From contig NZ_CP049834.1 in the NCBI RefSeq assembly GCF_019916085.1, forward strand, positions 713,501 to 777,500: a DNA stretch of 64,000 nt. Reading direction: 5' to 3'. This document shows, one piece after another, positions 52,688-61,225 of this stretch. The position numbers and the translations under genes were made by a program. The first letter of the stretch is position 1. Each line of letters starts with the position of its first letter. This stretch comes from Aquirufa lenticrescens (GTDB lineage Bacteria; Bacteroidota; Bacteroidia; Cytophagales; Spirosomataceae). The notes below the pieces were generated by a model that saw nothing but the letters and a program-made list of their open reading frames with translations, had not been told where the DNA came from and did no database searches.

Positions 52688-52871
52688 AAAAAAAATGTTA
52701 AAAATATTAATGCCATCCAGACGAAAGTCTTTCAAGCTCTCAAATGTAGAAAGAAAACAATTGCATGCAAGACTTTTTAAATAAATATTCGATTATTTTA
52801 AAATATAATTATAATATTCAAATATTATATATAACTATTCTAATTAAGGGTCAATTGCATTTATTTTTGAC

Positions 52872-52879
52872 TAAATTTG
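52872..52879 (+). promoter_or_regulatory. -7 box for pspC-like gene
   Basis: TAAATTTG ends 19 nt before the ATG at 52899; no convincing -33 TTG at normal spacing. Confidence 0.35.
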
Positions 52880-52898
52880 TCTGTTCAATTAGTAACCT

Positions 52899-53120
52899 AT
52901 GGAAAAGCTTAAATTTTTTGTTGAGAATCAGGCATTTGGCGTTTGTACTCGCTTAGGAGAGAAGTTGAATATTTCCACGAGTAGCATTCGATTGTACTTT
53001 ATCTACACCTCGTTTATCACGATGGGATCCCCGGTGATTATTTATTTGATTTTAGCTTTTTGGATGAATATCCGTCGCTATTTACGTCAACGTAATAACC
53101 CAAGTGTCTGGGATATCTAA
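52899..53120 (+). CDS. PspC domain membrane protein
   Basis: 73 residues. The PspC pattern GVCTRLGEKLNISTSSIRLYFIYTSF is followed by one membrane segment (PVIIYLILAFW). PspC proteins sense envelope stress in phage-shock systems; Bacteroidota have many short versions of uncertain role. Its stop overlaps the convergent glycosyltransferase stop by 3-4 nt, so no terminator lies between them. Confidence 0.85.
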   Translation: MEKLKFFVENQAFGVCTRLGEKLNISTSSIRLYFIYTSFITMGSPVIIYLILAFWMNIRRYLRQRNNPSVWDI

Positions 53121-54109
53121 AATTTGATTTGATTGAATTTCTTTTTGCCTCGAATGAAATAGTCTGCTAGAATGTTTCCAGTATAACTGTTGATCCAGTT
53201 TTTCTGAACAGTGGACGATTTTGGTTCGAAGAATAAATAGCGATAAAAGCCATAATGGGCCTTTAATATGGCTAAAAAGGAGCCTAGCTTTCCTTCTGTT
53301 AGAAATTTTATACCCGCAATTCCATCCAAAATCATCCGAATGAAAATAGTCGAGAAGCGTTTAGAAGGCTCTAAATTTTTATAGAGTAAAATTAAGTTGT
53401 TGCGGAAATTCAGGTAGGTTTTGAAAGGGTTCTCTTTATGCAATGTTCCGCCTCCTACATGCAATACTTCACTTTCTGCTATAGCTGCTACCTTATAACC
53501 AGCTCTTTGCATTCTCCAGCAAAGATCAATTTCCTCCATGTGGGCAAACAAATAGGCGTCTAATCCTCCTACTAAATTAAAAACGGAAGCGCGAACCATC
53601 AAACAAGCACCAGTGGCCCAGTTTACAATAGATGTTTTATATTGTCCTTCGTTTTTTTCAAGCGTATCGAATAGGCGCCCGCGGCAGAAAGGGTATCCAT
53701 AAGCATCCCAAAATCCACCCGCGGCTCCTGCGTATTCAAAATACTCCGGTTTTTGATAGTCTAGTAGAAATGGCTGTGCCGCAGCAACTAAAGGATTGGC
53801 TTCGAAGTAGGCCACTAAAGGTTGTAACCAATTCTTGCGTGGCGCAATATCAGAATTCATCAGCACGAAATAGTCCGCTTTTATTTGGCCTAATGCAAAA
53901 TTATAGCCGCCCGCATAGCCGAGATTTTCAGCCCAAGAAAGCACGGAAACACTGGGAAAATCAGAGGCTAATAAGGCCAAAGAATCGTCTGAAGAGCCAT
54001 TGTCTGCTACATAAATCGCCGCATCCTGGGTATTCTCAAGGACAATAGGCAAGAAGTCGGCTAAGAATTTCCGACCATTGTAATTTAAAATAACGACGGC
54101 GACAGACAT
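53117..54109 (-). CDS. Glycosyltransferase family 2
   Basis: 330 residues from the ATG at 54109 (MSVAVVILNYNGRKFLADFLP). GT-A features are VADNGSSDDSLALL, the DXD-like MNSDIAPRK, and HMEEIDLCWRMQRAGYKV. Close to rhamnosyltransferase-like GT2 enzymes of surface polysaccharide synthesis. The open frame extends 39 codons upstream but overlaps the -7 box and the divergent permease gene, so that start is rejected. Confidence 0.9.
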   Translation of the reverse strand: MSVAVVILNYNGRKFLADFLPIVLENTQDAAIYVADNGSSDDSLALLASDFPSVSVLSWAENLGYAGGYNFALGQIKADYFVLMNSDIAPRKNWLQPLVAYFEANPLVAAAQPFLLDYQKPEYFEYAGAAGGFWDAYGYPFCRGRLFDTLEKNEGQYKTSIVNWATGACLMVRASVFNLVGGLDAYLFAHMEEIDLCWRMQRAGYKVAAIAESEVLHVGGGTLHKENPFKTYLNFRNNLILLYKNLEPSKRFSTIFIRMILDGIAGIKFLTEGKLGSFLAILKAHYGFYRYLFFEPKSSTVQKNWINSYTGNILADYFIRGKKKFNQIKF

Positions 54110-54113
54110 AGTG

Positions 54114-54121
54114 CAAAGGTA
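54114..54121 (-). promoter_or_regulatory. -7 box of glycosyltransferase gene, next to the start codon
   Basis: TACCTTTG on the minus strand ends 4 nt before the ATG at 54109, which suggests a leaderless mRNA. No -33 TTG is evident. On the other strand TATTTTTG (54161-54168) could serve the divergent permease. Confidence 0.4.
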
Positions 54122-54194
54122 ATCGAAATCAATCAAATTAGAATTTCTTTCAGAAAGATGTATTTTTGTCACTTCATTAACAATCCAATACCGT

Positions 54195-55919
54195 ATGTGG
54201 TCAAGTTTTTTTCGCAAGAAATCCATCGATAAAATTATTTCAGATCAATTAGAGATTGAAAGCATTGAGGGGAACTCGATGGATCGAAATCTGGGAGTGC
54301 GCGATTTGACCTTTATGGGTGTGGCAGCTATCATTGGCGCCAGTATCTTCTCAGCTATTGGTCAGGCTTCTGCGAATGGCGGTCCAGCGGTATCGATGTT
54401 ATTCGTGTTTACGGCGATGGCCTGTATGTTTACGGCCTTCTGTTATGCGCGTTTTGCGGCTACCGTACCTATTTCTGGTAGCGCCTATACCTATGCTTAT
54501 ACGAGTTTGGGGGAGATTGTAGCCTGGATTTTGGGTTGGAATTTGCTGTTAGAATATGCCATTTCGAACGTTGCAGTGGCCATTTCGTGGTCTAAATATT
54601 TTGTAGATTTGTTAGAAGGCTTGGGAGTGCATGTGCCAGAGTTTATGACGATGGATTATTTGTCTGCAAAAAGAGCTTTTACTGAAACGACTTCAGTCTT
54701 AGCATCCGGCGAGAAATTTGAAACTTTATCTGTTAATCTCCGAGAAGGTTATACGGCCTACCAATCGGCTCCTACCATATTCGGCTGGCATTTTGTGGCT
54801 AACATTCCGGCACTTTTGATCACGGTAGCCATTACTTATTTGGTCTACATTGGAATTAAAGAATCAAAAAATACGAACAATATCCTCGTGATATTGAAGC
54901 TATTGGTCATCATGATCGTAGTGGGAGTGGGTGCTTTTTATGTGCAGGTAGAGAACTGGACGCCTTTTGCGCCTAATGGAATTTCAGGGGTATTGAAAAG
55001 TGTGGCGGCCGTTTGTTTTGCCTATATCGGGTTTGATTCTATTTCTACCACCGCAGAAGAGTGCAAGAACCCGCAACGGGATATTCCCAAAGCGATGATG
55101 TATGCCTTAATCATTTGTACAGTCCTATACGTTTTAGTTACTTTGGTCTTAACGGGTATTGTGCCATCTGAAAATTTAGCTGGAATTGAGGATCCTTTGG
55201 CCTTTATGTTTATGCAAGTCGGCTTGCCAGGAGTCGCCGGAATCGTAGCGGCGAGTGCGGTCATTGCCTTAACCTCTGCTTTGCTTGTCTATCAATTAGG
55301 TCAGCCACGTATTTGGATGACGATGTCACGTGATGGGTTATTGCCAAAAGCCTTTTCTCGCATTCACCCCAAATACCGAACCCCATCTTTTTCCACGATT
55401 ATGACGGGTGTTTTAGTAGGTGTTCCTGCCTTGTTCGCAAACTTAGAGGAGGTGATCAATTTAAGTAGTATCGGAACGCTGTTCGCTTTCGTATTAGTTT
55501 GTGGAGGGGTTTTAGTGTTAGATCTTGATCCAGAAAATCAAAAGAAGTCTAAATTCAAAATCCCTTACATCAACTCAAGTTATTATGTGGGTTTATCACT
55601 TATTATAGCGATTGGGCTTATTTCGTATTCAGGCGTAAATCTAGGTGAATGGTTACAAGGATTGTATACTGGTGAAGCAAAGGCGGATCACTTTATTATG
55701 TTCGGGTTCTTCCTCATCTGGTCTGTGATGGCCTTCTTTAGTGTGACCCAAAAGTTGTCTTTAATTCCTGTCTTGGGATTATTAGTTAACCTGTATCTGA
55801 TGACTCAAATGGGTTCGACGAACTGGGAGCGTTTTATGTACTGGTGCTTGGCGGGGGTGTTGATTTATTTTGGGTATAGTTATCGGAAGTCGAAGTTGAA
55901 TGTTAATAATAGAGCATAG
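54195..55919 (+). CDS. APC family amino-acid permease
   Basis: 574 residues with about 12-13 membrane segments. APC signatures: GVAAIIGASIFSAIGQASANGGPAVSM (first segment with the helix break) and FAYIGFDSISTTAEECKNPQRDIPKAM. Cationic amino acid transporter-like. An insertion between segments 3 and 4 (residues 160-195) is longer than usual. The final codons and stop (AATAGAGCATAG) belong to a TAGAG-type repeat. Confidence 0.9.
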   Translation: MWSSFFRKKSIDKIISDQLEIESIEGNSMDRNLGVRDLTFMGVAAIIGASIFSAIGQASANGGPAVSMLFVFTAMACMFTAFCYARFAATVPISGSAYTYAYTSLGEIVAWILGWNLLLEYAISNVAVAISWSKYFVDLLEGLGVHVPEFMTMDYLSAKRAFTETTSVLASGEKFETLSVNLREGYTAYQSAPTIFGWHFVANIPALLITVAITYLVYIGIKESKNTNNILVILKLLVIMIVVGVGAFYVQVENWTPFAPNGISGVLKSVAAVCFAYIGFDSISTTAEECKNPQRDIPKAMMYALIICTVLYVLVTLVLTGIVPSENLAGIEDPLAFMFMQVGLPGVAGIVAASAVIALTSALLVYQLGQPRIWMTMSRDGLLPKAFSRIHPKYRTPSFSTIMTGVLVGVPALFANLEEVINLSSIGTLFAFVLVCGGVLVLDLDPENQKKSKFKIPYINSSYYVGLSLIIAIGLISYSGVNLGEWLQGLYTGEAKADHFIMFGFFLIWSVMAFFSVTQKLSLIPVLGLLVNLYLMTQMGSTNWERFMYWCLAGVLIYFGYSYRKSKLNVNNRA

Positions 55920-56048
55920 ATTATAGAGTAGAGAGTATAGACGGTTTTACTTCGGACTCTTTTCCTTCGGACTTAAACAAAAAAGGGAGCATTTGCTCCC
56001 TTTTTTGTTACCATATCTCTGCTCTATACTCTCTTATCTCTAATCTCG
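55908..56048. repeat. Inverted TAGAG-type repeats flanking a terminator, at two stop codons
   Basis: On plus, the permease stop TAG (55917-55919) is part of AATAGAGCATAG, and TATAGAGTAGAGAGTATAG follows. On minus, the zinc peptidase stop TAG is followed by AGATAAGAGAGTATAGAGC. AGAGAGTATAG on plus is complementary to CTATACTCTCT near 56023. Between them are two TTCGGACT words (with TCC-TTC-GGA hairpin) and a strong terminator at 55979-56006 (AAAAAAGGGAGC / GCTCCCTTTTTT). Confidence 0.75.
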
Positions 56049-56720
56049 ATTTCTTCCACCCAACAAATTCAAATAATAAAGCAACTGCGCTAACATACCT
56101 AACGCGGCGACTACATAGGTCATCGCGGCCCACCAAAGCGCATCTTTCGACATCGCATATTCGGTAGGTGTTACGATTCCTTTTTCTTTGATCCAATTCA
56201 AGGCTCTATTCGAAGCATCGAATTCAACCGGTAGCGTAACGAAGCTAAATAGGGTAGCCATCGCAAATAGGGCCACTCCAACAGCTAGCAGGGTGCTATT
56301 TCCAGTCGAGTACAAGACCATCATTCCAATCATCAATAAGATGGGCATGAATCCATTGGCGATACTAAGCATGGGAACCATCGAGCTGCGGAATTGTAAG
56401 AAAGCGTAGGCTCTCGCATGTTGAACCGCATGACCGCATTCGTGGGCAGCCACAGCCGCTGCGGCCGCATTTCTACCATGGTACACATCCGCACTCAAAT
56501 TAACCGTTCTATCTGCCGGATTATAGTGATCTGTTAATTGGCCTTCTACTGAAATGATGCGGACATCTGAGATGCCGTGGTCAGCGAGCATTTGCTGAGC
56601 GATTTCTTGGCCGGACAAATTACTCTGTAATGGGGTTTGAGAATAGGTTTTAAACTTTGATTTTAGTCGCCATGAAATAAGCATACCTGCGACTCCGAAA
56701 ATGATGGCAATGAAATACAT
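56040..56720 (-). CDS. Zinc metallopeptidase (YugP/Zn_peptidase_2 family)
   Basis: 226 residues. An N-terminal membrane segment is followed by the metal site AAHECGHAVQHA (H93, E94, H97) and two or three further membrane segments. Family function is not well defined; membrane-bound protease likely. It is 4 bp downstream of rfaE2 and shares an operon with it and the flippase-like gene. Confidence 0.9.
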   Translation of the reverse strand: MYFIAIIFGVAGMLISWRLKSKFKTYSQTPLQSNLSGQEIAQQMLADHGISDVRIISVEGQLTDHYNPADRTVNLSADVYHGRNAAAAAVAAHECGHAVQHARAYAFLQFRSSMVPMLSIANGFMPILLMIGMMVLYSTGNSTLLAVGVALFAMATLFSFVTLPVEFDASNRALNWIKEKGIVTPTEYAMSKDALWWAAMTYVVAALGMLAQLLYYLNLLGGRNRD

Positions 56721-56724
56721 AGTT

Positions 56725-57210
56725 TTATTGTTTAAGTTTTTGAATGATTTTAGTAGTGGAATAATCGGGCACTAACGCAATGGTTTTTACTTCGCCGCCG
56801 GCTGCCATCACTTCTTTGGCCCCCACAATCGTCTCAATGGTATAATCATTACCCTTTACGAGCACGTCTGGACTGAGGGATTGAATGAGTTCTAAAGGCG
56901 TGGGCTCCCCAAAAATAATGACCATCGAAACAAAGCCCAACGCAGCGATCAATCGGGCTCTAGCATATTCAGCATTCACCGGTCTTTCGACTCCTTTCTC
57001 TAGGGTACGAACCGAGGCATCTGAGTTAACGGCTACGATCATTTGAGTGCCAAATTCACTAGACTTTTCCAAATAATCCACGTGGCCTAAATGCAAAATA
57101 TCGAAACATCCGTTCGTAAAAACGACTTTATCTCCGTTTGCTTTCCATTTTTTGCGGAGTTCGATTCCTTGGGCTAATGTGACAATTTTATGTTCAGATC
57201 TGTTTGACAC
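56725..57210 (-). CDS. rfaE2: D-glycero-beta-D-manno-heptose 1-phosphate adenylyltransferase
   Basis: 161 residues of the stand-alone RfaE domain II. Nucleotidyltransferase motif TNGCFDILHLGHVDYLE (HxGH) and LVKGNDYTIETIVGA are typical. It activates heptose-1-P for LPS core synthesis. There is no in-frame ATG near the N-terminus; a GTG at 57210 inside the last codons of the upstream flippase-like gene is the likely start (17-nt overlap), a sign of coupling. Confidence 0.92.
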   Translation of the reverse strand: MSNRSEHKIVTLAQGIELRKKWKANGDKVVFTNGCFDILHLGHVDYLEKSSEFGTQMIVAVNSDASVRTLEKGVERPVNAEYARARLIAALGFVSMVIIFGEPTPLELIQSLSPDVLVKGNDYTIETIVGAKEVMAAGGEVKTIALVPDYSTTKIIQKLKQ

Positions 57211-58177
57211 GTGCGCTAATTTTGGGTAAAAATAAGGTTAAAATAAAACTAAATCCACCCAATAACAACAGGGTAATCATTTGAGTTCCGTGAAAAAAGG
57301 TAGCTAACATAAAGCCATCTTTATAAGCAAGTGAATAGAATACAAAAGCTGAGGCCACTAAACTGTGGTAAGCGCCAATTCCCCCTTGCGTAGGTGTGGC
57401 CATTCCAAAGGTGCCCATCACTAAAACGGTTAATGCCGCACTTATGCCTAGGTTTTCGCTGATGGGAAATGCTAGAAACAAGGTGTAGGTACTTAAATAA
57501 TAGCACAACCAAATGCCTACACTGTAAACGATAAATTTGCCAGGTTGAGCTAAGTGGCGAATACTTCCAATGCCAGCGACCCATCCTAAAATCATTTTGC
57601 CCACTTTGGAATCTGCTCCTGCTTTTTGGAGAAAATCTTTAAACTTCCATAACACTCCTAAGCCGATTAAGCCTAGAATAGATGCCGTGATAATTAAGGT
57701 GCCGGATGGTAAATGCAAGGTAGGGAACAAGCTGTTTTGTAAGGGTTCCCACTCCACTAGAAAGGTGATCCCCACTAACACAATTAGGCTCAATAGATCC
57801 ACAATTCTTTCAGTGATTACGGTGCCAAAAGATTCTTCAAAGGGGATTTCTGCCGTTTTTTGCAAAGACCCGCAACGAGAAACTTCACCTAAGCGGGGTA
57901 CTAGAAAATTCGCAAAATAACCGATTAATACGGCTGAAAATGTGCGTAAAGTACCCGGCTGATAGTTCATGGCGCCCAATAATTGCTCCCAACGCAGAGC
58001 ACGCAAAAGGTGCGACAGGATCGATATGACCACGGAAACGGCCACCCAATTGTAGTCGGCTTGCTGGAAGGCAGTTAGGATGTCATTCCAGTGCAACTGG
58101 CTTTTGGAAAAGGCCCAATACAGTAATCCTACAGCCAATAAACTAGAAATAAGGTATTTTATAATGGATTTCAGCAT
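57194..58177 (-). CDS. Lysylphosphatidylglycerol synthase-like TM (flippase) protein
   Basis: 327 residues with eight or so membrane segments. Signature stretches LLRALRWEQLLGAM, FANFLVPRLGEVSRCG and PTQGGIGAYHSLV match the UPF0104/LPG_synthase_TM family. The partner catalytic domain of MprF is missing, as in most Bacteroidota members. Likely moves a lipid intermediate across the membrane; neighbouring rfaE2 hints at an envelope glycolipid. First gene of its operon. Confidence 0.85.
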   Translation of the reverse strand: MLKSIIKYLISSLLAVGLLYWAFSKSQLHWNDILTAFQQADYNWVAVSVVISILSHLLRALRWEQLLGAMNYQPGTLRTFSAVLIGYFANFLVPRLGEVSRCGSLQKTAEIPFEESFGTVITERIVDLLSLIVLVGITFLVEWEPLQNSLFPTLHLPSGTLIITASILGLIGLGVLWKFKDFLQKAGADSKVGKMILGWVAGIGSIRHLAQPGKFIVYSVGIWLCYYLSTYTLFLAFPISENLGISAALTVLVMGTFGMATPTQGGIGAYHSLVASAFVFYSLAYKDGFMLATFFHGTQMITLLLLGGFSFILTLFLPKISARVKQI

Positions 58178-58251
58178 CTGGTTCTTCTTTCAACAGGCAA
58201 TTTAAAGACCTTTCATTGTATATTGATGGTGGTAATCCGATTATTTTTTTG

Positions 58252-58259
58252 TACTTTTG
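58252..58259 (+). promoter_or_regulatory. -7 box upstream of starch-synthase-like gene
   Basis: TACTTTTG, 43 nt before the ATG at 58303. The leader between contains a small hairpin GGGG-taatttt-CCCC (about 58271-58285). Confidence 0.35.
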
Positions 58260-58302
58260 TAATGTTTTTTGGGGTAATTTTCCCCTAAGTAATCAATTTA
58301 GA

Positions 58303-59112
58303 ATGGCCAAATTACGTATTCTTTACGTTTCAAGTGAGGTAGATCCTTTTCAAAACACGTCAAAAATTGCTGATTTCGTACGCGCTCTTCCTACTGCTAT
58401 GCAGGAGAGAGGGATGGAAATTAGAATTTTAGTGCCACGATTCGGTTCGATCAATGAGCGTAAAAACCGATTGCACGAAGTGGTTCGTCTTTCAGGTATT
58501 ACCATTCCAATGGGTGAGGAAGAAAAGCCTTTGACCATTAAAGTAGCGAGTATTCCGGCTGCGAAATTACAAGTATACTTCATCGATAACGAAGATTATT
58601 ACCAACGTAAATATGTGTTAACTGACAAGGAAGGCGCATTTTATCCAGACAATCACGAGCGTGCTATTTTCTTCTGCAAAGGGGCTTTAGAGACGGTTGT
58701 GAAGTTAGGTTGGGCTCCAGATATCATTCACTGTAATGATTGGATGTCTAGTTTAGTGCCTTTGTATATCTCGACTCATTACCAAAATCACCCGATCTAC
58801 AAGGATTCGAAAACTATTTTCTCTCCACACAATTCTGCCTTTGATTTTACGTTTGAATCAGACGATTTGATCGAAAAAGTGAAGATCGGAGATTTAGACG
58901 AAGCACATTTAGGTAGCTTAGCAGGTGGAAATTACGAAGCATTTATCAAGATAGGTGCAGAGTATGCAGACAAAATAGTTTCTTTAGTAAATGCGGATAA
59001 CAGCCGTATTCAAACGATTATTGATGAATATCAACATAAAACCTCTCAAAACATTGCCGACAATGACCTCGATTTCTTCGAAAAAACGTACTTGGAAATG
59101 TCCGGCAATTAA
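58303..59112 (+). CDS. Glycogen/starch synthase-like protein, catalytic N-domain only
   Basis: 269 residues from ATG 58303 (MAKLRILYVSSEVDPFQNTSK). It matches the N-terminal half of GT5 synthases (ALPTAMQERGMEIRILVPRFGSINERKNRLHEV, DNHERAIFFCKGALE, DIIHCNDWMSSLVPLY). The C-terminal nucleotide-sugar half (KTGGL-to-E motif region) is missing, and the KTGGL loop reads FQNTSK. This short form precedes DUF4270 genes in many Bacteroidota. It may be a non-catalytic paralogue. It overlaps DUF4270 by about 50 nt. Confidence 0.85.
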   Translation: MAKLRILYVSSEVDPFQNTSKIADFVRALPTAMQERGMEIRILVPRFGSINERKNRLHEVVRLSGITIPMGEEEKPLTIKVASIPAAKLQVYFIDNEDYYQRKYVLTDKEGAFYPDNHERAIFFCKGALETVVKLGWAPDIIHCNDWMSSLVPLYISTHYQNHPIYKDSKTIFSPHNSAFDFTFESDDLIEKVKIGDLDEAHLGSLAGGNYEAFIKIGAEYADKIVSLVNADNSRIQTIIDEYQHKTSQNIADNDLDFFEKTYLEMSGN

Positions 59113-60433
59113 ATGGGTAGGAATTCTTTCCTTATTCCTTGCTTCTTGTGATACACCTAAAGAAATTGGAGACGATTTATTTAGTGTGGAAGTAGGTTTG
59201 AATTACTCAGATACAATCACGATTAAATCGTCGACTGTACTGATTGATTCGATCTATACAGGGTCGCCTAATACGTTATTAGTTGGGTCTTACAATCATC
59301 CGGTGCTAGGTTTATCGGAATCAGCTGTTTATACCCAGGTATCTAGTATCGATACTCTTTTTGCAAAAGCTACGTCAGTTTACGATTCATTAACCTTGCG
59401 TTTGGCTTATTCTGGCTACCAAGGAGATACAACAAAAACGCAAACACTAAGCATATACCGTTTATTAGATAGCTTAAATAGGGGGACGGATTATTTTGCG
59501 AGTTCTTCTGTTCGTTCAGATGCAGCTTTGTTAGGTAGACATACCTTTGCCCCTCGTCCTATTCGAACGAAAGCGATGAATGGTGATTCTGTTCGCTATG
59601 ACACCTTGCGTTTTCGGATGTCGGATACCTTTGGTCGTGAATTATTGAGTAAATATGCAGAAACAACGGTTGCTGCGGGTGGTAAAGGGTTTAGAGATTA
59701 TTTTCCGGGTATGTTGTTTAAATCTTCTGGTTCCACTTCTGGAGCTATGATTGGTTTCAACCCAGGCTATTCTCGTATGACCTTGTATTTCCATAATCCG
59801 GGTGATACGACTAAGTATTATATGGATTATTATTTCAGCTTATCGAATGCGCTTTACCCTGAATTATTAGCTCGTTTTAACCAGATTAAGTCGACCAAAA
59901 CAGGAGCTTTAGCCGCCCTTCAAAACCCAGGAAATATCGTTTCTTCAACCGCAACTAGTGGTATCACCTATATCCAGGCGGGTACAGGAGTAGCCACTAA
60001 GGTAGAATTTCCGTATTTGCTTAATTTAAAAGGTAATCGAAATGTGGCTGTGAATAAGGCTGAATTAGTGTTAACTGCTGCTGATAATATCGATCTTCAA
60101 CAAACAATTGGGCAATTGTCTATCGTAGAAACAAATTCGACTAATCGAACGCTTCGGAATAGTTATGGTTTGAAGTATTTGCTTTCTGAAGGTGGTACGA
60201 GTGTGATTACCTCAGCAATCGATCCTAGTTCGAAGTCGTATACTTTTAATGTGACTACAGCCATTCAATCGCTATTAGTGGGTAAACAAGCCAATACAGG
60301 CTGGCTGATTACTCCAGCATTAACTGCTAACTCCGCTGGTAATACGAGAATCATCAATGAAAGTACGCGTTTTGTACCTCTTCAGGCGATGAAAGCTCGT
60401 TTGAAGATCTATTATTCTTATATTGCCAAATAA
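59063..60433 (+). CDS. DUF4270 family lipoprotein
   Basis: About 456 residues from ATG 59063 (MTSISSKKRTWKCPAIKWVGILSLFLASC, lipobox cysteine near residue 29). The start CDTPKEIGDDLF is the DUF4270 signature. Beta-rich extracytoplasmic protein of unknown function. The first about 50 nt overlap the preceding gene in another frame, so translation is probably coupled. Longer upstream starts lie fully within the previous gene and are less likely. Confidence 0.88.
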   Translation: MTSISSKKRTWKCPAIKWVGILSLFLASCDTPKEIGDDLFSVEVGLNYSDTITIKSSTVLIDSIYTGSPNTLLVGSYNHPVLGLSESAVYTQVSSIDTLFAKATSVYDSLTLRLAYSGYQGDTTKTQTLSIYRLLDSLNRGTDYFASSSVRSDAALLGRHTFAPRPIRTKAMNGDSVRYDTLRFRMSDTFGRELLSKYAETTVAAGGKGFRDYFPGMLFKSSGSTSGAMIGFNPGYSRMTLYFHNPGDTTKYYMDYYFSLSNALYPELLARFNQIKSTKTGALAALQNPGNIVSSTATSGITYIQAGTGVATKVEFPYLLNLKGNRNVAVNKAELVLTAADNIDLQQTIGQLSIVETNSTNRTLRNSYGLKYLLSEGGTSVITSAIDPSSKSYTFNVTTAIQSLLVGKQANTGWLITPALTANSAGNTRIINESTRFVPLQAMKARLKIYYSYIAK

Positions 60434-60445
60434 ACTCCGGCAAAT

Positions 60446-61225
60446 ATGGCGAATCTACGGGTAAGCTTAGTTCAAACCGATTTAGTTTGGGATGATCCTG
60501 CCGCTAATTGTGCGCAGATAGAGGAGAAATTATCCGACTTAGCCGGTAAAACAGACGTAATTGTTCTACCTGAAATGTTTGCCACCGGCTTTTCAATGAC
60601 GCCTACTGGCGCTGAAATAGGCAAGGGTCCCGCACTTCAGTGGATGCAATTGCAAGCAAATCGCTTAGGGGCTTTGGTCATAGGTTCCCTTAAGGTAAAA
60701 CAACAAAATGCTTTCTTTAATCGGCTTTATGCCGTTCAGCCTGATGGTGCTTTCACCTCGTATGACAAGCGCCATTTGTTTCGAATGGGAGCAGAGCACG
60801 AGTTTTATCAATCAGGTGACAAGCAGGTAATTGTTTCCTACAAGGGTTGGAACTTAGCCTTATTTATTTGCTATGATCTTCGGTTTCCTGTTTGGTCACG
60901 CAATGTGGGAATGGCCTATGATGCGGCCATTTATGTAGCGAATTGGCCTGCTCCGCGTGCTAATGCTTGGAGAACGTTGTTGCAAGCAAGAGCCATTGAG
61001 AACCTGTCTTATGTGATAGGAGTGAACCGGGTTGGAATAGATGCGAATGCCCTAGATTATGTGGGGGATTCTTTGCTAGTTGATTTTAAAGGAGCTCTTC
61101 AGCTCGATTTAGCATCGCAGGATCAAATTTTGACGTGTGAATTATCGGCAACTGAATTAGTAGAATTTAGGGCGAAATTCCCTGCGCATTTAGATGCAGA
61201 TTCGTTTAACTTGTCTTCTCTTTAA
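60446..61225 (+). CDS. Nitrilase-superfamily amidase (omega-amidase-like)
   Basis: 259 residues. The catalytic triad of the superfamily is E43 (LPEMFATGF), K108 (DKRHLF) and C142 (ICYDLRFP). The RMGAEHEFY segment matches omega-amidase (YafV/Nit2-like) proteins, which hydrolyse alpha-ketoglutaramate. It starts 12 bp after DUF4270. Its stop overlaps the convergent gldA end by 20 nt. Confidence 0.92.
   Translation: MANLRVSLVQTDLVWDDPAANCAQIEEKLSDLAGKTDVIVLPEMFATGFSMTPTGAEIGKGPALQWMQLQANRLGALVIGSLKVKQQNAFFNRLYAVQPDGAFTSYDKRHLFRMGAEHEFYQSGDKQVIVSYKGWNLALFICYDLRFPVWSRNVGMAYDAAIYVANWPAPRANAWRTLLQARAIENLSYVIGVNRVGIDANALDYVGDSLLVDFKGALQLDLASQDQILTCELSATELVEFRAKFPAHLDADSFNLSSL

Noticed and set aside
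54110-54226. N-terminal extension of the glycosyltransferase
   Set aside because: It would run across the -7 box and into the divergent permease gene; the GT2 fold starts at MSVAVVILNYNG.
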